A stretch of DNA of 64,000 nt from Anoplolepis gracilipes (lineage: Eukaryota > Arthropoda > Insecta > Hymenoptera > Formicidae): contig NC_132975.1 of assembly GCF_047496725.1 (NCBI RefSeq), forward strand, positions 5,870,001 to 5,934,000, given 5' to 3'. The notes under the pieces were generated by a model. It worked only from the letters and a program-made list of their open reading frames with translations, searched no databases and had not been told where the DNA came from. This document shows positions 45,691 through 60,600 of this stretch, piece by piece. The number at the start of each line of letters is the position of its first letter. Within the stretch, counting starts at the first letter, position 1. Position numbers and translations under genes: made by a program.

Positions 45691-48600
45691 AACATAAAAG
45701 TTGTATAAGAAATTGATTTCGTACCTTAGAAATACCTTGTTATATAAAAATAGTTATCTTTGAATTTTTGATTCGTCTAATACGAGTATTTCGAGCGTCT
45801 GCAAATTTCTTACACGCGTGGTATTTAATAAATATCTATTTTATTATATGAAATTTATGATATCGTACATTCTCTCAACATAGCTGAAACGCGAAAGTAA
45901 CTCGTGTTAAATAGGTCGAGTGCTCGATCACTGAGATCAATGATAATGAACGACACGGTACGGTGTGTCCGGTCGACAGTGTAGGCGATCAATCGCGGTT
46001 AAGATTTTATTTAGCAGATTGTCGCAGCCGCGAAGTGCGGTAATCACGACGTCGCGCGTCGCTCAATTAATACCCTTTCGCCATTCGAGACAACGTACGA
46101 AGATGCAATTGCGACAGTCATAGATTTCTCGCGACGTTATTAAAATTACCCAAGGGATAGGATTGCGACAGTCACTTCTCTTGATGGCTTTAAAAGCGAC
46201 CGGAAAACCACGCAATATATAATTCTACTCGTTGCTCGATTTTCCCATACTTTAAAGCCCCCTGAAAAAAATTTCTGTAGCAAGAAAAATCAAATTGACG
46301 GATTTAATCAGTAGGTTTTTGTTTTTATGGTCTCTTTAAATGCGTCGTGAAACTCTGTAAAACTGAGAATACGAATCTTTGTGTACGCAACAAATTGCGT
46401 CGAAGAATTGTGTGAAGCTTCTGTTTGCCTTGATAAAGTACGCGGATCTCGCTTCCTCTTTGTTAACACGAGCTGTATTCACGGAGTATTCTCTTTCTTT
46501 CTCCGATAAGCTTTGTCAGGTCGGTACACGAGGATTGAGATTCGCGATCGTCCCTGACGAATAACCAAGCCAAGAGATCGTGATCATAAATTTTATACCA
46601 CAGTGCTGTACGTAGGACGTCCTATGGTGAACGTATTCAGAATTGTGTTTAATATTACTTTTACTATTTTAATTGCGTTACAAATATTCGAGATTACATT
46701 ATTGATATTTATTCTAATTAATGCAAGCTCATTTTGCAATCATCAGATTGATTAATTTTCACATTTTGTGTGTTTTTCTTCAAAATTTTCCAAATTCTTT
46801 TCTTTATTATATATAAACAAATATTGCGTATTTTAATATTATTTTTGATATTATTATAACAAAAGATTTTTAAGATTACAAAAGATTAAGAGAATAGTAA
46901 TTATAATGATATTATGCAAGTTTTTCGATCGAGTCGAATATCGAGGTCCGTGAATTTCTTTGCATGCCATCAGCATCAATATACGGACGAGGATAATGCA
47001 TCTCCTAAGGGATGCATCAGTAGGAAGATAGTATAGCGTGGCACGAAGTTCCGTCGGTCTCGTGTTTCAAGATTTTTGTCGGAAAGCGACGTGGAACAGC
47101 ATAGGTATATTTATAGGAGCTTACGACTCCACGCCCATAAAGTCAGTATAAAGTCAGTTTGGAGTTGTCACCGATAGTATATGTGCAAGTTTTATAGTAC
47201 GAAATTGTGTCGTATCATTTCTCGTGTTTGTTAAACTCTATAAAATGATAGGACGTTAACTTGAGGCGATCAACCGTGACATTGACCGATGAAAATTACA
47301 CGACATATTGACAACATTATATTTATTATTATCCCCGAGTAATAACGCAATTTTGAGCAGCCCGTTGCTGAAACACCCCAATTTGCATCTGCCGATATCG
47401 TAATTTTTCGATACACACAGTTACACGATGATCGCGGTGCGTAATTGTAATATCAGGAAGGCGTAGGAAGTAAGGAACGTTACGAGAGGCGCATGTGATT
47501 TCCATAATGCCGTGATGGGTGATTTGCGAGAGTTTCTTCGGCGAAGCCTCGCCGTGAGTCGTCCCGTGCCGTAGACCGTGGCGAATTCCGGAATTTAATT
47601 TCCGCGAGGATTATCCCTCTCGCGGGATCGGAGCAGCTGACTGGTCGCCTCATTAACATTCGCCGTATCTCGCTCCGGGCGCTCGTTCGTGAATGAAACA
47701 CAGGAACCCGGCACGAAACCAGGCGCACGCCTCTCTGGAAAGAGATCGCTGAACCGTGTCCGGGGTGATTCGTTTCTCAGACGAATATCCCGTGTTTACC
47801 GAGACAATATTATACTACGTTATATCAAACTTGCCTTGCAACGATTCTACAATGTGTCCATTTTTTCATAAACTTATTTTATTAATTAAGAAAAATCATC
47901 TCGAGTTAAATCTTTCAAAGTTCCATTCCATAGATTATATAATTCGACTTTAATTCCCCTTTCAATTGCCATTTGTTTTGCATTTTTTTAAATTTTTGTT
48001 TCCTCTTTTTTTAGAATTTAAACATTCACTTGATAATAAAAATCGGCGAATAAGATTTCTTATTTTATTCTTTTTTTTTTTTTTTTTTTGTTCTACCGAT
48101 TAGGATACTGGAAGAGGACTGCATAATTTTCTTAGATCTTTCTAAACTTTGCTTTAAAATACGAGAATAAAATAAACTGTAAATTATCGCTAATGCTATT
48201 ACAAATACTTTCCGTGACATTTCACGACCGCTGTCAAAGATATTACTTTACAAATGTTTATAGGCTTATCAAAAAGGGAATATTGCCGCGAATCCCGTTA
48301 ATACTATTTGCTAATCGCCTGAAGAACGTTGTCATTGTATAATAAAAGTATGTATCGAACAGACGACAGCAACAGACACCACGTGTCGCATGATCATCTC
48401 GTATACAAAGTTATCAGGTGTCTTGAGTGTCGCAAAGGATTGTTGTAACTTAAAGAGTGCAGACTAAACATTGACGAATAAAGTTCTTGCTCCAGCTCTC
48501 GATAAACAATATCAGACATCAGAGATATTAGTGTACAAAAATTTTTATACATCTATCAATAATGTTTTTAGAGAGTCGCTATCTTATGATAATGATTTCT

Positions 48601-48959
48601 GGGTACTCGCTTTCGGTTAAAGTTTAATGTACAGTGCGGTGCAATTAATCGACCATGCCGGCGTTTGTTGCACAAACGGTATTGAATGCGCCAAACAGAT
48701 AAAGCCCTTCCGGTCTCTCCGAAACGTAACCAATCCTCAATTAATCGACTCGTTCGGTTAGGTAAACCGGCGCGGCCTCCCGGCAACGATAATTAATTCC
48801 TGGCGTCCGACGGTAATTAAGGGACGGGCCGCTTCGTCATCGCACCCACACGGTCGGCATCTTGGCAGAAAGGCGCGGGTGCGCGGGATTACAATGTGGC
48901 TTTTGTGTGCTCGCGCTTGTGTGTATAATTAACATACAATATTCTCGGAGCATGGAGGT

Positions 48960-48990
48960 CCGTTTCTCAGAGAGAGAGAGAGAGAGAGGA
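48960..48990 (+). repeat. (GA)n microsatellite
   Basis: About ten AG units follow CGTTTCTC; a short simple repeat. Confidence 0.8.
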
Positions 48991-51900
48991 TCAAGACATT
49001 CAGTACTTAAGAACGGCTTGGAAATATTAATCCTCGTACGTGAATTCGTTCAAGTAGATGTAAGCCGTTCAAGAAACACGGTTGTACGAGTTATGTTATC
49101 CTCCTTAATTAATTAATGAACGAAATATACGCGAAAATGCATTTTGTCACGTTTCTGAAAGGCTGTAAGAACCGAGTTTAGTTTTTAAATTGAATTTTAA
49201 TAGTTGTGGAGATATGCTTGATTAACATAATTTACTGACGAAACGAAACGTGTAGATAAACGCAGAATGCAAATCGCTCGCTGATCGACGATTGCTTGCT
49301 TTCATGAAACAGATGAAAGAGGAAAGATACGGTGTATCCAATGTCTGTCAAGCAGTCTCGATCTTTGATACATGGTGTCTTTGAGCGATATCATCTTACG
49401 TTGAGGCTCTGCCTACTTATCAGCACTTTCTTCATCTCCGCCTTTTCTTTTGATGCTCAAAGCTAGAAACTTGCTATGGATTTATGTCCATGCTTTATCT
49501 TATATCTTTGTCTTATTAAGAGACATTTTTCGATACTTCAAACGTTTAACGGTGAAAAAAATATAAAAAAAGATTATTTACCTCCGTTCTTTTTTCATTG
49601 ATACAACATCTTCTATTGTTTCCACATTTTTTTCGTCGCAAGAAATATTCGACACGCATATGATTCGAATACAACTTTGTTCGCGTGCGTCGGATTTTCA
49701 CGGGCACGCGCGCAGTAAGTGTTAAGGCTGATTTGCATGTGATTATTGATGGGCGTTCCTACATCGACGATCGAGATCTTTATCGCGTTACCGTAACGTC
49801 AAGTTCTCTTCGGCGAGGAGATTACATGGGAATTAGCTATGGGGTCTATCGGAACTAGATTGCGCATCGATTCCTAATTGCACGGATGGGAAATCGAGTT
49901 TGCATGCTATCGAGAAGGCACTTATATAAGCGAGGTCCAGTTTTGCTTGATAAACCGATATCGCTTATCCACTAAGTTACTTTAGATAAACAAATCAAGT
50001 TTGTTTTGTACGCATCGTAAATTCATTCAACGACAGGGAGAAAGTTGGATGCGATATAATTAATTATAATTGCATTCTGCGAAAGCGTATTTTTTTGTTT
50101 TTTTTTACAGAAATTTATCGCGCACCTCTCTCTTGTCCCGAACGTTTTTTCAGTGACTTTAGATGTGCAACTATACTCCGGTAATTTCGGTTGCTCCGTG
50201 ATAAAGCTGCCGTAAATCAACGTGCGTCTGGGTCAGCGCAGTTCGCGTTCAACCTGTTTTGAACCAGATCCGAATCGCCGCCGGCAAAACTATGGGGTTA
50301 CAGTGGCAGCTAAATGACTCTGTCAATGTGAGCAGGTTGTTCCCTCGCGTCGTTAAATACAGGTTTCTACTTAGTCGAGTTCCGCGACTCCTAATCATTT
50401 GATAAACGTCATCAAACCGCGCCATCGTATCTCGTTGGCATGTATTATCGATCTTATCGGTATCCTAAGTATTTTGCAATTGCAAAATCAAATATTATTT
50501 TTTCTCCAGGAGAAGCATTCCGTCATTAAAATTCATTTTTAATTTCAATATATTTTGTTTATACGATAAACGTATATACGGAAGGATTAGTTCTTCATTT
50601 GCAATAAATCTTTTAAAACATTAATAAAATAAACATTAATTCTGCGTAGATTGTTTTTAACAAATGTTTACATAAACCGGCTAACATCGTTAGATAACTT
50701 TTCTTCGATAATATGTTCATTTGCATATATATATGTATATACGTGAAACAACGGCTTCACAACTCATTACAAAGATTCCTTGAATATTGATTAACGATGT
50801 CTATCTGCCATGTTTCTCGCTGGATAACGATCGGTCCGAGTCACGCCGGTTTTATAATTCCGCAGCGTGTATTAATTAACGTTATACGGCCAACCGGTTC
50901 ACTCGTGTGTTGCTAGTGACATGCGTCCTGTCGACACGTTAAGCAGACGTATATATCTCGATAGCCTTCAAAAAAACTTTGACATGGGAAAGAAAAGAAA
51001 TATAAAAGGTGAAAAGAGAGAGCGTATATAAGAATCTCCCAAGTTATTTTATAACAGTATATATACATTTCAAATATTTTTCCATAAAATGTAATACTAG
51101 AAAATATTTAGGAAATGCATTGCAAAGTAAAAACAAAATAAAAAATTAGACTTGACACTTTGAATCCTATTAGACATAATTTTGCAATTAATTAAAATTT
51201 ATCCTAAAATTGCACATTGAGATAATTCCAAAAAAAGCTTCGCTGTACCTAAAGTCATAATGTCAGATGGATTTTTATTTATTTTGTAGATAATACAAAA
51301 TCTCATTAATCGTTTGCCTAATTAGCATTGGTGCGGCGGATTAATTTATTCTCATTGCACGAACGCGCGCGCGGCTGCAGATTCTCGCGAAACTTCCTCC
51401 CGTTGATACGTCGCGTCGGAATCGCGCGTACAACGAGAGGAAGTTAAGCGCGGGAGCATTTCACTCTTTTTGCTCGTGCTCGTGGAATGTGCGGCCAGAC
51501 GTGCATGATGCAGCGGCGCACGTGTAACGCCAGCCGGCCGGCCATTCGATAAGAAGCGTAGAAATTAACCCGCGTTTCACTCGCACGAGAGATCGGATGA
51601 CTCGTCCTCGGAATCTTGACCCTGAAGCTTCGCAATTTCATAGTCGAGCGACGTCAAATGCGATTATCACCAATTGAAGATACACGCGAGGGTTTTCTCT
51701 TTCTTTGTCTTCGACAGACGAAAGAAGCAGATTATCACTGATGGCACTCAATTATTAATTTCGCGCATATCATATATAATTTTATACTGATTATTATAAT
51801 AATAATAATATCGAGCTAAATAATATGATATATTTGGCCTTTCATTTAAGACGTCCATTTTGAGTTGAGAAAGAATGCAACCGAGAAAAAATGGAGAGAA

Positions 51901-52661
51901 ATGAAATCGTGTAACAGATACGTCTGGTGAATTGCAAAAGTGTGGCAATTACGTTTTACAATTCCGCTCGATCGCCAACTTGTCTCCGAAATCGATAATG
52001 CCGACGCGAGGAGTATCAAAATTTAAAAGTCAATCGACGTGTCGGGCGGTGGAACCAGTTCTTGTGTCGATCACGGGTAGGATTCATGAAGATTGAAAGC
52101 GGAGAAACGACGAGAGTGAGGGAGAGAAAACGGAACTGGTGAAAAAAAAAAAAATAATCTCCGATCGATGGTCCTCTTAGTGAATGGACGGAATAATCGG
52201 AGCTACGCGTAGCATGATCATCCAGCGACGAGGGTCAACAAGATGAGAGATTAAACTCGAAGTAGGAAGTCGTTTGAGCATCGTTCTCTCTAACATAGTC
52301 GCATAATTTATACATTGGTAGCTTCCCCGTGATTTACGGGCGATTTAGCGTGTTCTTTTAGAGATGCTAGCATGTTTCAAATGTCATACAGAGATATCAC
52401 GTAGAATTACTTTCGATGTCAGAGTGCCGGGGCTTCTTCCGCGTGTCTCATCTGTGAGTCAAAGCGGTGGGAATATAAGCGCCGATGTAAATTTCGGTTG
52501 ACACCGTACAAGAGGACCGTCCCGTTTTATGCATCAAAATATGATGGATGGTTGGTCGACAGCTAACTTCAATTTCTAATTTATCGTCGCTACCACAAGA
52601 ATTATCTCACCAACTTTTCCATTATATCCTATTTAAGAATGTTATATTATTACAGTTAAAT

Positions 52662-52663
<2 letters not shown>

Positions 52664-52703
<40 letters not shown>
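52664..52703. repeat. (TA)n microsatellite
   Basis: About nineteen consecutive TA units. Confidence 0.9.
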
Positions 52704-52708
<5 letters not shown>

Positions 52709-53709
52709 TTTTTATATTTCTATTTTTATAATGATGTTAGCTCTTTTAGGGCCTTCTGTTTTCTATTTTCAAGCAAATTTTGTCAATCTAATATTCCATC
52801 GTTGTAATATTTTCTTTTTTTCAGTATTATTTATCACTGAAATATGCTTGCGCGGAGGCTGCGCATTTACCTTTAACTTTCTGCGGATTAGTAGTTACGG
52901 GCGAGTTTTAAAGTAGCCGGGAATTGGGTGCTGCTGTGTGCCATCGATAAATCTATCTTAATACCAGCGGAGAGAGACGGATGAAGTCAGCTTAATATCA
53001 CGGATCCACCTTCAAGAATTACGGTGGAAAGTTTACGAGTGTACGGCCGCGGGTGCTGATTTACAGGTGAAACTCTGCGCGAGATCGAGTCCGATCGATC
53101 CGAGCGGATATTGATCATCACGCGGAAGGAAAAATTCATAAATCCATCCATTCACAATATACTCCGTGGCTATTATTTTTCTTACGACGAGTATTTCATG
53201 TTTCGATTTTAGCGAGCCGTCTGCTCGCAGCGGTTTGCGCGGAAATGGTTTCGATATCTCTCTATTATCCGCACGGCGGGACTTTTGCGCGAATTTATGC
53301 GACTGAATAGCGATACCCGACGGGGATATACGTTTCTGCGAACCGCGAGATAATTGGATTTCCCCTTCTCCCGATATATGTTTCATTTGTGATGCGCGTT
53401 TGACGTCCGTCTAATTGCAAATGGTTCTATTAAGCGAGCACATTTTAAGAGACTATACGTCTACATTACACACATCGTAATTGATCTCATCTCTAGACAG
53501 ATATAATCGCGTGACTTATTAATTTCATCTGAGGCGAGTTAAACGCGTCCAAGATAATTCGAGATTCTAGTACTTGCGCTAATCCACATATTATTGCTCG
53601 AATATAACGCTAAAGAAAAATTAATGATATTGATATAAAAAAATTAATCGCGTTTCGAACTGAATTATATAAATATATTTAAGTTTTTAACTTGGCAGAA
53701 TTTCTAGCC

Positions 53710-53970
53710 GTAAAATTTTGTGTGTGAAGTTAGCACCCGGAAATGCAATTTTTATAATTCTGATTAGAGTTCTAGCTTCTTCTTTAAGAGTTTAAGAGTT
53801 CTTTATAAAAAATAAAAACAGTTCCGTCGAGTAACAGTTTCAAATTTGAATTTGAAAATTGGGGTGCTAATTTCACATCGAAAATCGAGAGCGAGTAGTT
53901 CTGAATAGCTTATTTGCTTTGTTTTTATGTTCTCTAGAGTTCCTGATAAATAAAAATAATTTTGATAAAG
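53710..53970. repeat. Degenerate inverted and direct repeat cluster
   Basis: TTTTGTGTGTGAAGTTAGCA (53,717 onward) is found inverted, with changes, at about 53,860-53,886 (TGCTAATTTCACATCGAAAA). A second motif, AGAGTTC followed by TATAAAAAATAAAAA, is repeated directly at about 53,795 and 53,936. It is likely debris of a small transposable element. Confidence 0.4.
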
Positions 53971-54451
53971 CATTAAAAAAAATTTTTTTTTTTTTTTAAT
54001 TAGTTGAAATGGAGCGAAATTCGAAGTAGAATTTAAGTTATTACGTATTTAAGTTATTATGTACTGTATTCTCTCTCATAAATGACACGTAATGATGTTG
54101 TAATTGGATCCGAAAGTCCAGAAAAAGACAGTCACGAAGTTGTGAAAGGTTCTTTTATATCTTTCGAAGCTGGCGAGCGGATGCGACTCGTAAATTCAGG
54201 AATTATCGTTCAATAGCCGTCTTTAAGAAATAAATTATTGCAAGCAAAAAGAGATTCAATTATGATAGTCAATAATTAAAAAAGGAGACTATAATGAAAG
54301 ATACACAAGGAATTACAAAGAAGAGTTATATGGATAAAAATGAAATGTCTTTTGTCAGCGAAAGGTCGAAAGCAAAATTAATTGATCGAAAATATGGCAA
54401 TCGATAATCTGCTATAAGTCCCTAAACGGAAACAATGTGGTTGTCTTTCAC

Positions 54452-54571
54452 CCGTAGATTTTCTCGACGTGGTGCACCTCGGTAAAGACGAGGTAGGTCG
54501 AGATCTGTCCGTGCAAGATGGCCGTGTAACCCATGAAGGGGGAGGGAGATCTAATTACAGGGCCCTGCTTC
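54452..54571 (-). CDS. Candidate 120-bp cassette exon, unknown protein
   Basis: On the minus strand the segment follows a fair acceptor (TTAATTACTGTAG) and ends at a weak donor (TACGG|GTGAAA). It is symmetric (phase 2 on both sides) and fully open for 39 codons. The frame includes FMGYTAILHGQISTYLVFTE and HHVEKIY, has almost exclusively G or C at third positions through its second half, and is unlike the surrounding AT-rich DNA. I do not recognise the peptide; without the donor it would stop at the next codon. It could be an exon of Pvf or of an unrelated minus-strand gene, or a chance frame. The opposite strand also has a 66-codon frame here. Confidence 0.3.
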
Positions 54572-55431
54572 CTACAGTAATTAATCGGTACAACCCGGAA
54601 GATTTATATCAGATTGAACCTCGAGCCTCTCCGCGTTCGCTCGGTGAGGGCAATGTTTGTCTTTCATAATCTTAAATGCTCCTATATGAGGCGTTGCCCC
54701 TTTTTTTTTTACAAATATAACATTCTTTTACGAATTATATTATATTTTTTTACTAACAATAAGATAAAATTTACTATTTGTTAATTCTAATCACGTAGAC
54801 TCGCAAAATTATCATTTTTATCGAAATTTTTTGCGTTGCAAAGACTTTGAAGAGACTGGAAGGAAGATTTCCAGAGAAAGAGGATGAGAAAGAAAAGACC
54901 AGTCTTTCAAAAGAATTTTATAAATATCCTCTTCAGGATACAAGGATACTCTCTTTCAGTCGCAAACTGCAAGACTTACTTCCACCCTCGAGAATACTTA
55001 GAAGTGACCGGTGGGATCTTCTCGGTCGACTAGTAACGTGGTGTTAATATTAGCGGGACGTCGGAATCCGGCCGGACGGACAGATCGCTTGAAATACAAG
55101 ATGGGAACAATGAGTTTCCGGTTAACTTTGTACCTTTGTAGAGAAGCGACAATGGTCTCATTGTTTTGTACGGACTGCATAAAGATGCGTTCCTGTAGAA
55201 TCTGCGAGTCAACTAACTTTGCAGAATCACATATTATTTACTATCGAAAAGAATAATTTATCAACTTTATTATTATGCCTAATTAATACAATCGTATGAA
55301 AAGAAAAAATTGCGATAATTTATTCGTTAAATTAATTAATATTTACTGAAATATTTATAGAAAAATTAGTCACTATCTTTATACTTTTTTACGAAATTTA
55401 TTGAATGAAATTTTTTACAATTCAGTAGAAG

Positions 55432-55456
55432 ATATATATATATATATATATATATT
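55432..55456. repeat. (TA)n microsatellite
   Basis: About twelve TA units. Confidence 0.85.
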
Positions 55457-57355
55457 AAAAAATTTTAATACATTTTAATGCAAAAAAATTCATAAATTTA
55501 AATGTCGACTCACAAACCATTAATTTCTGTATAGAAATGATCAGAGATCGATTTTATTCGATAATGCAATTGTTATGCAATTGTAATGATATCGTAAACA
55601 GTGAATGCAATCAGAGTATTCTCACGCGAGAATATATAATAGTTAACCGATCGTCGCGATCGACCGAGCACAAAGCACCGGTAACACATATATTCTCCAG
55701 TCACCTGCAAGTATAATAAAAAGCGCGCGTCCGTTTGTAGATGAACACGTCGCGCTATCAGTTTGTGTCATCGATCATTGCACAACCGTTGGCGCGTTAC
55801 GCGATATCCATCCCCATTGTTAAATACCGTGATCTATCACGCGTGCATCATCCGGTTGCTGCGACCGGCGAGCGGTCGAGATCGACGAACGATCGCCTTC
55901 CTCGGCGTCGTCGCGCTCGTTAATCTTTGTAATCCTGTCGCGAAGCGATACAGCCGGCTCGGGGAAGAGAAGGAGAGATCACGAGGATCACGATCAGCGT
56001 GTTAAACGTGCTGGGACGATAAACGCATCGCGTGAATTTAACCGTCTTTGTAACGCCACGAGTGCACGGCGAACGTCGTAAAATGTGCTCGTAATCCTAA
56101 CTGATCTAGCATCTTGATCTGAATGCTGACAATTTAATATCCTTTAGACGGATATTAAATATGTCATCGCGTGATGCTGGGAAATTCGCGAGAAAATTAT
56201 TCTTCTCACTTTAATTTGATAAATTTTCCAGTTAATATGTGATTGGATCATTTTTATCAAAACGCGACAGTAGGGAAATGAATTTTTAATATAAATATAA
56301 ATTATTCTAAAGTTGATCAGTTAATGGATTATAATATTCTATATATTATGAGAAAGAAAAACAATTTTTAATAATCTTGTCTTAATATATAAATCTCACG
56401 CGGCGAGACTATAATCAATCCGCCTGATTATTTTCTCGATTTCTTTCCCAGATAATTTTCGTTATTAACGATTATTCATTTGAAGTAAAAATGGAAATAA
56501 GGAAATGAAAATTTTAATTTATTGTATCTCGTTATTTTTATATGAGCAGCAATTATTTCTTTAACGATGCTCATTGGCTGCGAATATATTTCGCATCGCG
56601 TTTTATGTTTTTTTCCTCGATATAATTATTATTATCACATTGGAATTAAAAAAATATAATACTCGAATCGCCAGATCGTATAATTTAAGTAAGCTGTTTG
56701 ATCCGTTAATCGGAAATGCGAGAAGTAAAATATAAAAATTCGAAATTATGTCCTAAAGAGCGTTAAAAATATATATAGTAAAGTAATGAAAATCATGATA
56801 ACAAATCAGATACACAGCCTTGACGTTTGTTTACGCTACGTACATATGCGTAGTATTCGCTCGACGACATTCAAGCCGGCAGCAGGTAATAGCACGATTC
56901 GCTCTTCGAAACGCGATTATGTTGCGAACGATTAGCGATTATCAGATCGTATGATTAACTCTATGATTGAAATTCACGTTTTCGTTTTAATTTAATTAAT
57001 TTATTTTATTTTCAAAAATGCCGTGTAAAGTGTCGCACGTGTATCTTTGTTTCGCGGAAAATCCGTCATGTCTTAATTTTATTAATTGGTATTGTATTTT
57101 TGAGACGGTCGTATAAAGTAGGTCGCGCATCTATTTTTATCGTGCCGCGGACGTATTTATCATACTTTTAGTTTTCAGGAGTGTCACGTGTATAAGTGTC
57201 TGTTTTTTTCAACCGCAAACGATTCGTGTGCGATCGATTAATGTATTTTTACAAATACAAAGATAACTTGACAATTTAAGAAGAGGAGGAGGAGGAGAAG
57301 GTCTAGAAGGCATTGTGAGAGAGGGAGAGAGAGCAATATTGAAGTAATCTATTTT

Positions 57356-57358
<3 letters not shown>

Positions 57359-57402
<44 letters not shown>
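57359..57402. repeat. (TA)n microsatellite
   Basis: About twenty-one TA units, followed by two direct copies of TTTAATTGATTTAATTAAA at about 57,402 and 57,461. Confidence 0.9.
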
Positions 57403-57406
<4 letters not shown>

Positions 57407-57654
57407 ATTGATTTAATTAAATAAACGTGAATAATATACATATACATACACATACGCGTTTATTTAATTGATTTAATTAAAAATGAAAGAGGAAGATTTT
57501 TATATATATGATACTAAGCTTGTACTGAGATGAATAGGTTTTTTGTAAATTATCGTAATTATTCTATTTAATATAAAATATTCGATGTGTACAGAAAATG
57601 ATTTTTTTAACGCTATTTTTGACGCTGTTATAATTTGTACTTTATATATTACAG

Positions 57655-57694
57655 ATTAATCTACGTCATCAACTTCATTGTTGCACATCGATCG
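57655..57694 (+). other. Candidate 40-nt non-coding exon
   Basis: The segment is bounded by an acceptor (TATATATTACAG) and a full-consensus donor (ATCG|GTGAGTTAAG). It has no ATG and does not connect to an identified transcript. It might be a 5' UTR exon of a plus-strand gene located further right. Confidence 0.25.
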
Positions 57695-60600
57695 GTGAGT
57701 TAAGAAACTTTTATTTTATAATAAAAAATGCTAAGTATATAAAATGTATCTTAATAATTTTGGTTTTTTTAACATTACATTTATTTGTTACATACAAGTT
57801 CAGATATTTTATATACTTGGTTTTTTAATTTTTTTTAGAAAAGTTTTTTCACTGTGAAAAATATTTTTGGGAAATAGAGATAAATAGACTGCGATCAATA
57901 TAATTCTGTTGCTTGCATTAATTCTAAAATGTGTACGAACAGAGTCAAAACAAAATTTTCCTATTTATGTAACACAAGTGCCGGTGAGAATGTAACTGAC
58001 GTCATGTCACTTGATTTCGCGCCTGTGTAATTAGAACGATGACAATCTCGTTAAATCCTCTCATATGTAAGACTTAAGAAATAAAGAAAATAACTCGCTA
58101 TATCCGTCCGCGTTAATCAAAACAGCCTGTAATAACGATCGCGATAACGATCGGAAATTCTAGAGATTCACGGTTAATTGCACTTGCAGCGTTGCATATT
58201 GCTCTATTCTTAAGTCATCACTTCTCATGCTCTACGTGGACGGAGTCTTCGTCGGCCTCCAATTTCCGCGGACGCATGTTCCGCGGGCGGTGTAAAAAGA
58301 CGCACGAGCGGAGATTAAACGTCCGATAACGTCGAGTTGTTTCATCCGTAAACCAATCTTCAAGTACCGTTCACATAGAGTTGAATGCTAATCCGTAGCG
58401 GGGCTTTATTCCGCTAACGTTAATTTATTCAGAAATCGCGAAACCATGTAACTCATTCTTTCTTTTTATTCTTAATTTTGGAAAATATATAAGCGTCGGT
58501 GAAAAAAGTTGTAGTTAAAGTTAACGGAACTGCGGCCATGATGTGAACGATACTTGAGACAAGCTCGTATAACCACCTTCGCCTTCGGGTCCCTCACGGT
58601 CGAGAGACAGCGGAAGGTTACTTAGAAACTCGCGGGTGCAAGGTAGTTACCTATCCATCTACCCACGTCCGATGCAGCAATTCCCGTCGACGTCGCACGG
58701 CGCGAAGATCCTTAGCATCGCCTTCGGGGTGTGTTTTGCCACGGTTTTCAGAATCGCGCCGTGCGATTGTCTAAGAAACGCCACCCATCAGGCTGATTCG
58801 CTTCCGATTCAGCGATCAAACCGGAAGTTTCTTGGATAGGTTTTTTTTTTGTTTGAAGGAATTTATGCGGACAAAGCTTTCGATTCAATTTTATTTAGAG
58901 GGTTTGATATTTATTTTTAAAACATTTACGTATCACAAAAATATCTTGGGTCAGTAGTTTATAGGGTAATAAAATCCAGAAGTGCCCGAAGAGAATATAG
59001 GCGGATGCGAGCGAACCGCTCGCTAATTGCCCGATAAAGAGTCCAGTTAATTCACTTCTAGACCCTATTCGCGCTGGTCGATGAATCGTTAAACAAAATT
59101 CCAGTGATATCAAATGGAATTGCTCTTAACGATCGAGAATCTCGCGTTTAGAAAGTCGATCTAATTAATTTCCAATACGCTACCGGCATTTTGCGACTTT
59201 CTTTCTGCTTCATTGAACCGAAGAATGTCCGATGCTATAAGATCGAGATACGTCGCGCATTCGATTTTATCGTTTTGCTATGGAATTACAAACTCTACGA
59301 GTCGAGTCAAGATAAAACGTAAAAATAATATATCTACAATTAATAACGCGAAGAACACAATACGGATGATAAATCACACGCGACTTGTGCACGCACGAAA
59401 AGAGGTTTAATAAACGAGACAGGTAAGCGTGATGACACGAATTAGCGACATAAGTGAAATCGCATGAATGAATGTGAGAGGCGAGAAAAAGATAAATTCA
59501 AAAGAGGATATATGTACATGTATATAATAACGACCGGCAATAAGTTCGCGTAACGAAAGTGACAGCGCTTTCTACGGGAATACTTATGATTTACCACTCG
59601 GTTATCCTGATATTATATATTTTAAAAATTAAGATGATGCGTTTCTCGCGCTAGAACAAGTTGTGATAAATCGTCCTGATAGATAAAAAATTATAATTAT
59701 CGATGTTTATCGTATAAGAAAATAAAGAGAAATAAATCTTTCATTACAATACAATATAAAATAAATTTTTCCTACAAGATAATTGTATATATTAAACATA
59801 TTATTTGTGTCGGATAAAAAATTTATTTTTATGAGAAAAATAAAAATAAAAATTTTCTATTTTTATATGGAGATTCGATAGAAAATCGATTAATAATGAA
59901 TTTACACGCTAGGTTTTACTTTCTAATCACACGATCGCGCTAGGAGGCATCAAATATCGCGCGTAGGAAAACTCCTGTCGTTTCTCACGTGCTCTTGCAA
60001 GAAAAGCGACGTCGCGATCATTATGAAACACATGACTAACATCTGCTATCGGCTAATCGTATTCTCAGTCGCCAACGGAGTAAGCAAGCGGCTGACCTCA
60101 TTTCAGGCCTTCATTTTTCTTCACCTCGTGACAATGGAAATTGTCTGCGGAAAAAAAGTATCTACGTTGCCCCTCGACGGCTTGTAAGTGAGTGACCAGA
60201 AGGAAAAGACTCGCCGACGAGGCGAGTCGAACATGGGCACGGCCCGACGTACGTACGCAAAGAGAAATTATGGCAAAGGAACCAAAAAGGGGGAACATTG
60301 GCATGTCTTCGCGTACGAACGCACGCGGCGTTATTATCGCCCACGTGCGTGGCGCGCTAACTGTACGCGCAATTGAATCCCTCTTTCGCGTCCTCCGGGG
60401 CTTGCATGCCCAATGGACGACAATGCCGAGTTCGCCCACAATCGGGCTCGTGTCTCACAACAGCACATAACGATACATCTCAGGCTCTTGTCCATACTTG
60501 GTAGAAAAAAATTGCCAAAGCTAAGTTATTAATGATATTCAAGCTGAGAGAGCTGTACAAGCCTTTAACCGCGGAAAAGCATCCCCTAATATTATGATTT

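Noticed and set aside
49590..49690. Minus-strand peptide-like frame containing two cysteines, considered as a Pvf knot exon
   Set aside because: There is no acceptor with a pyrimidine tract, cysteine spacing does not match the PDGF/VEGF pattern, and an upstream TGA is close.
58640..58720. Minus-strand segment with CDVDGNCC, considered as the Pvf core motif
   Set aside because: It lacks the preceding conserved residues, runs into a stop within five codons and has no good splice boundary.
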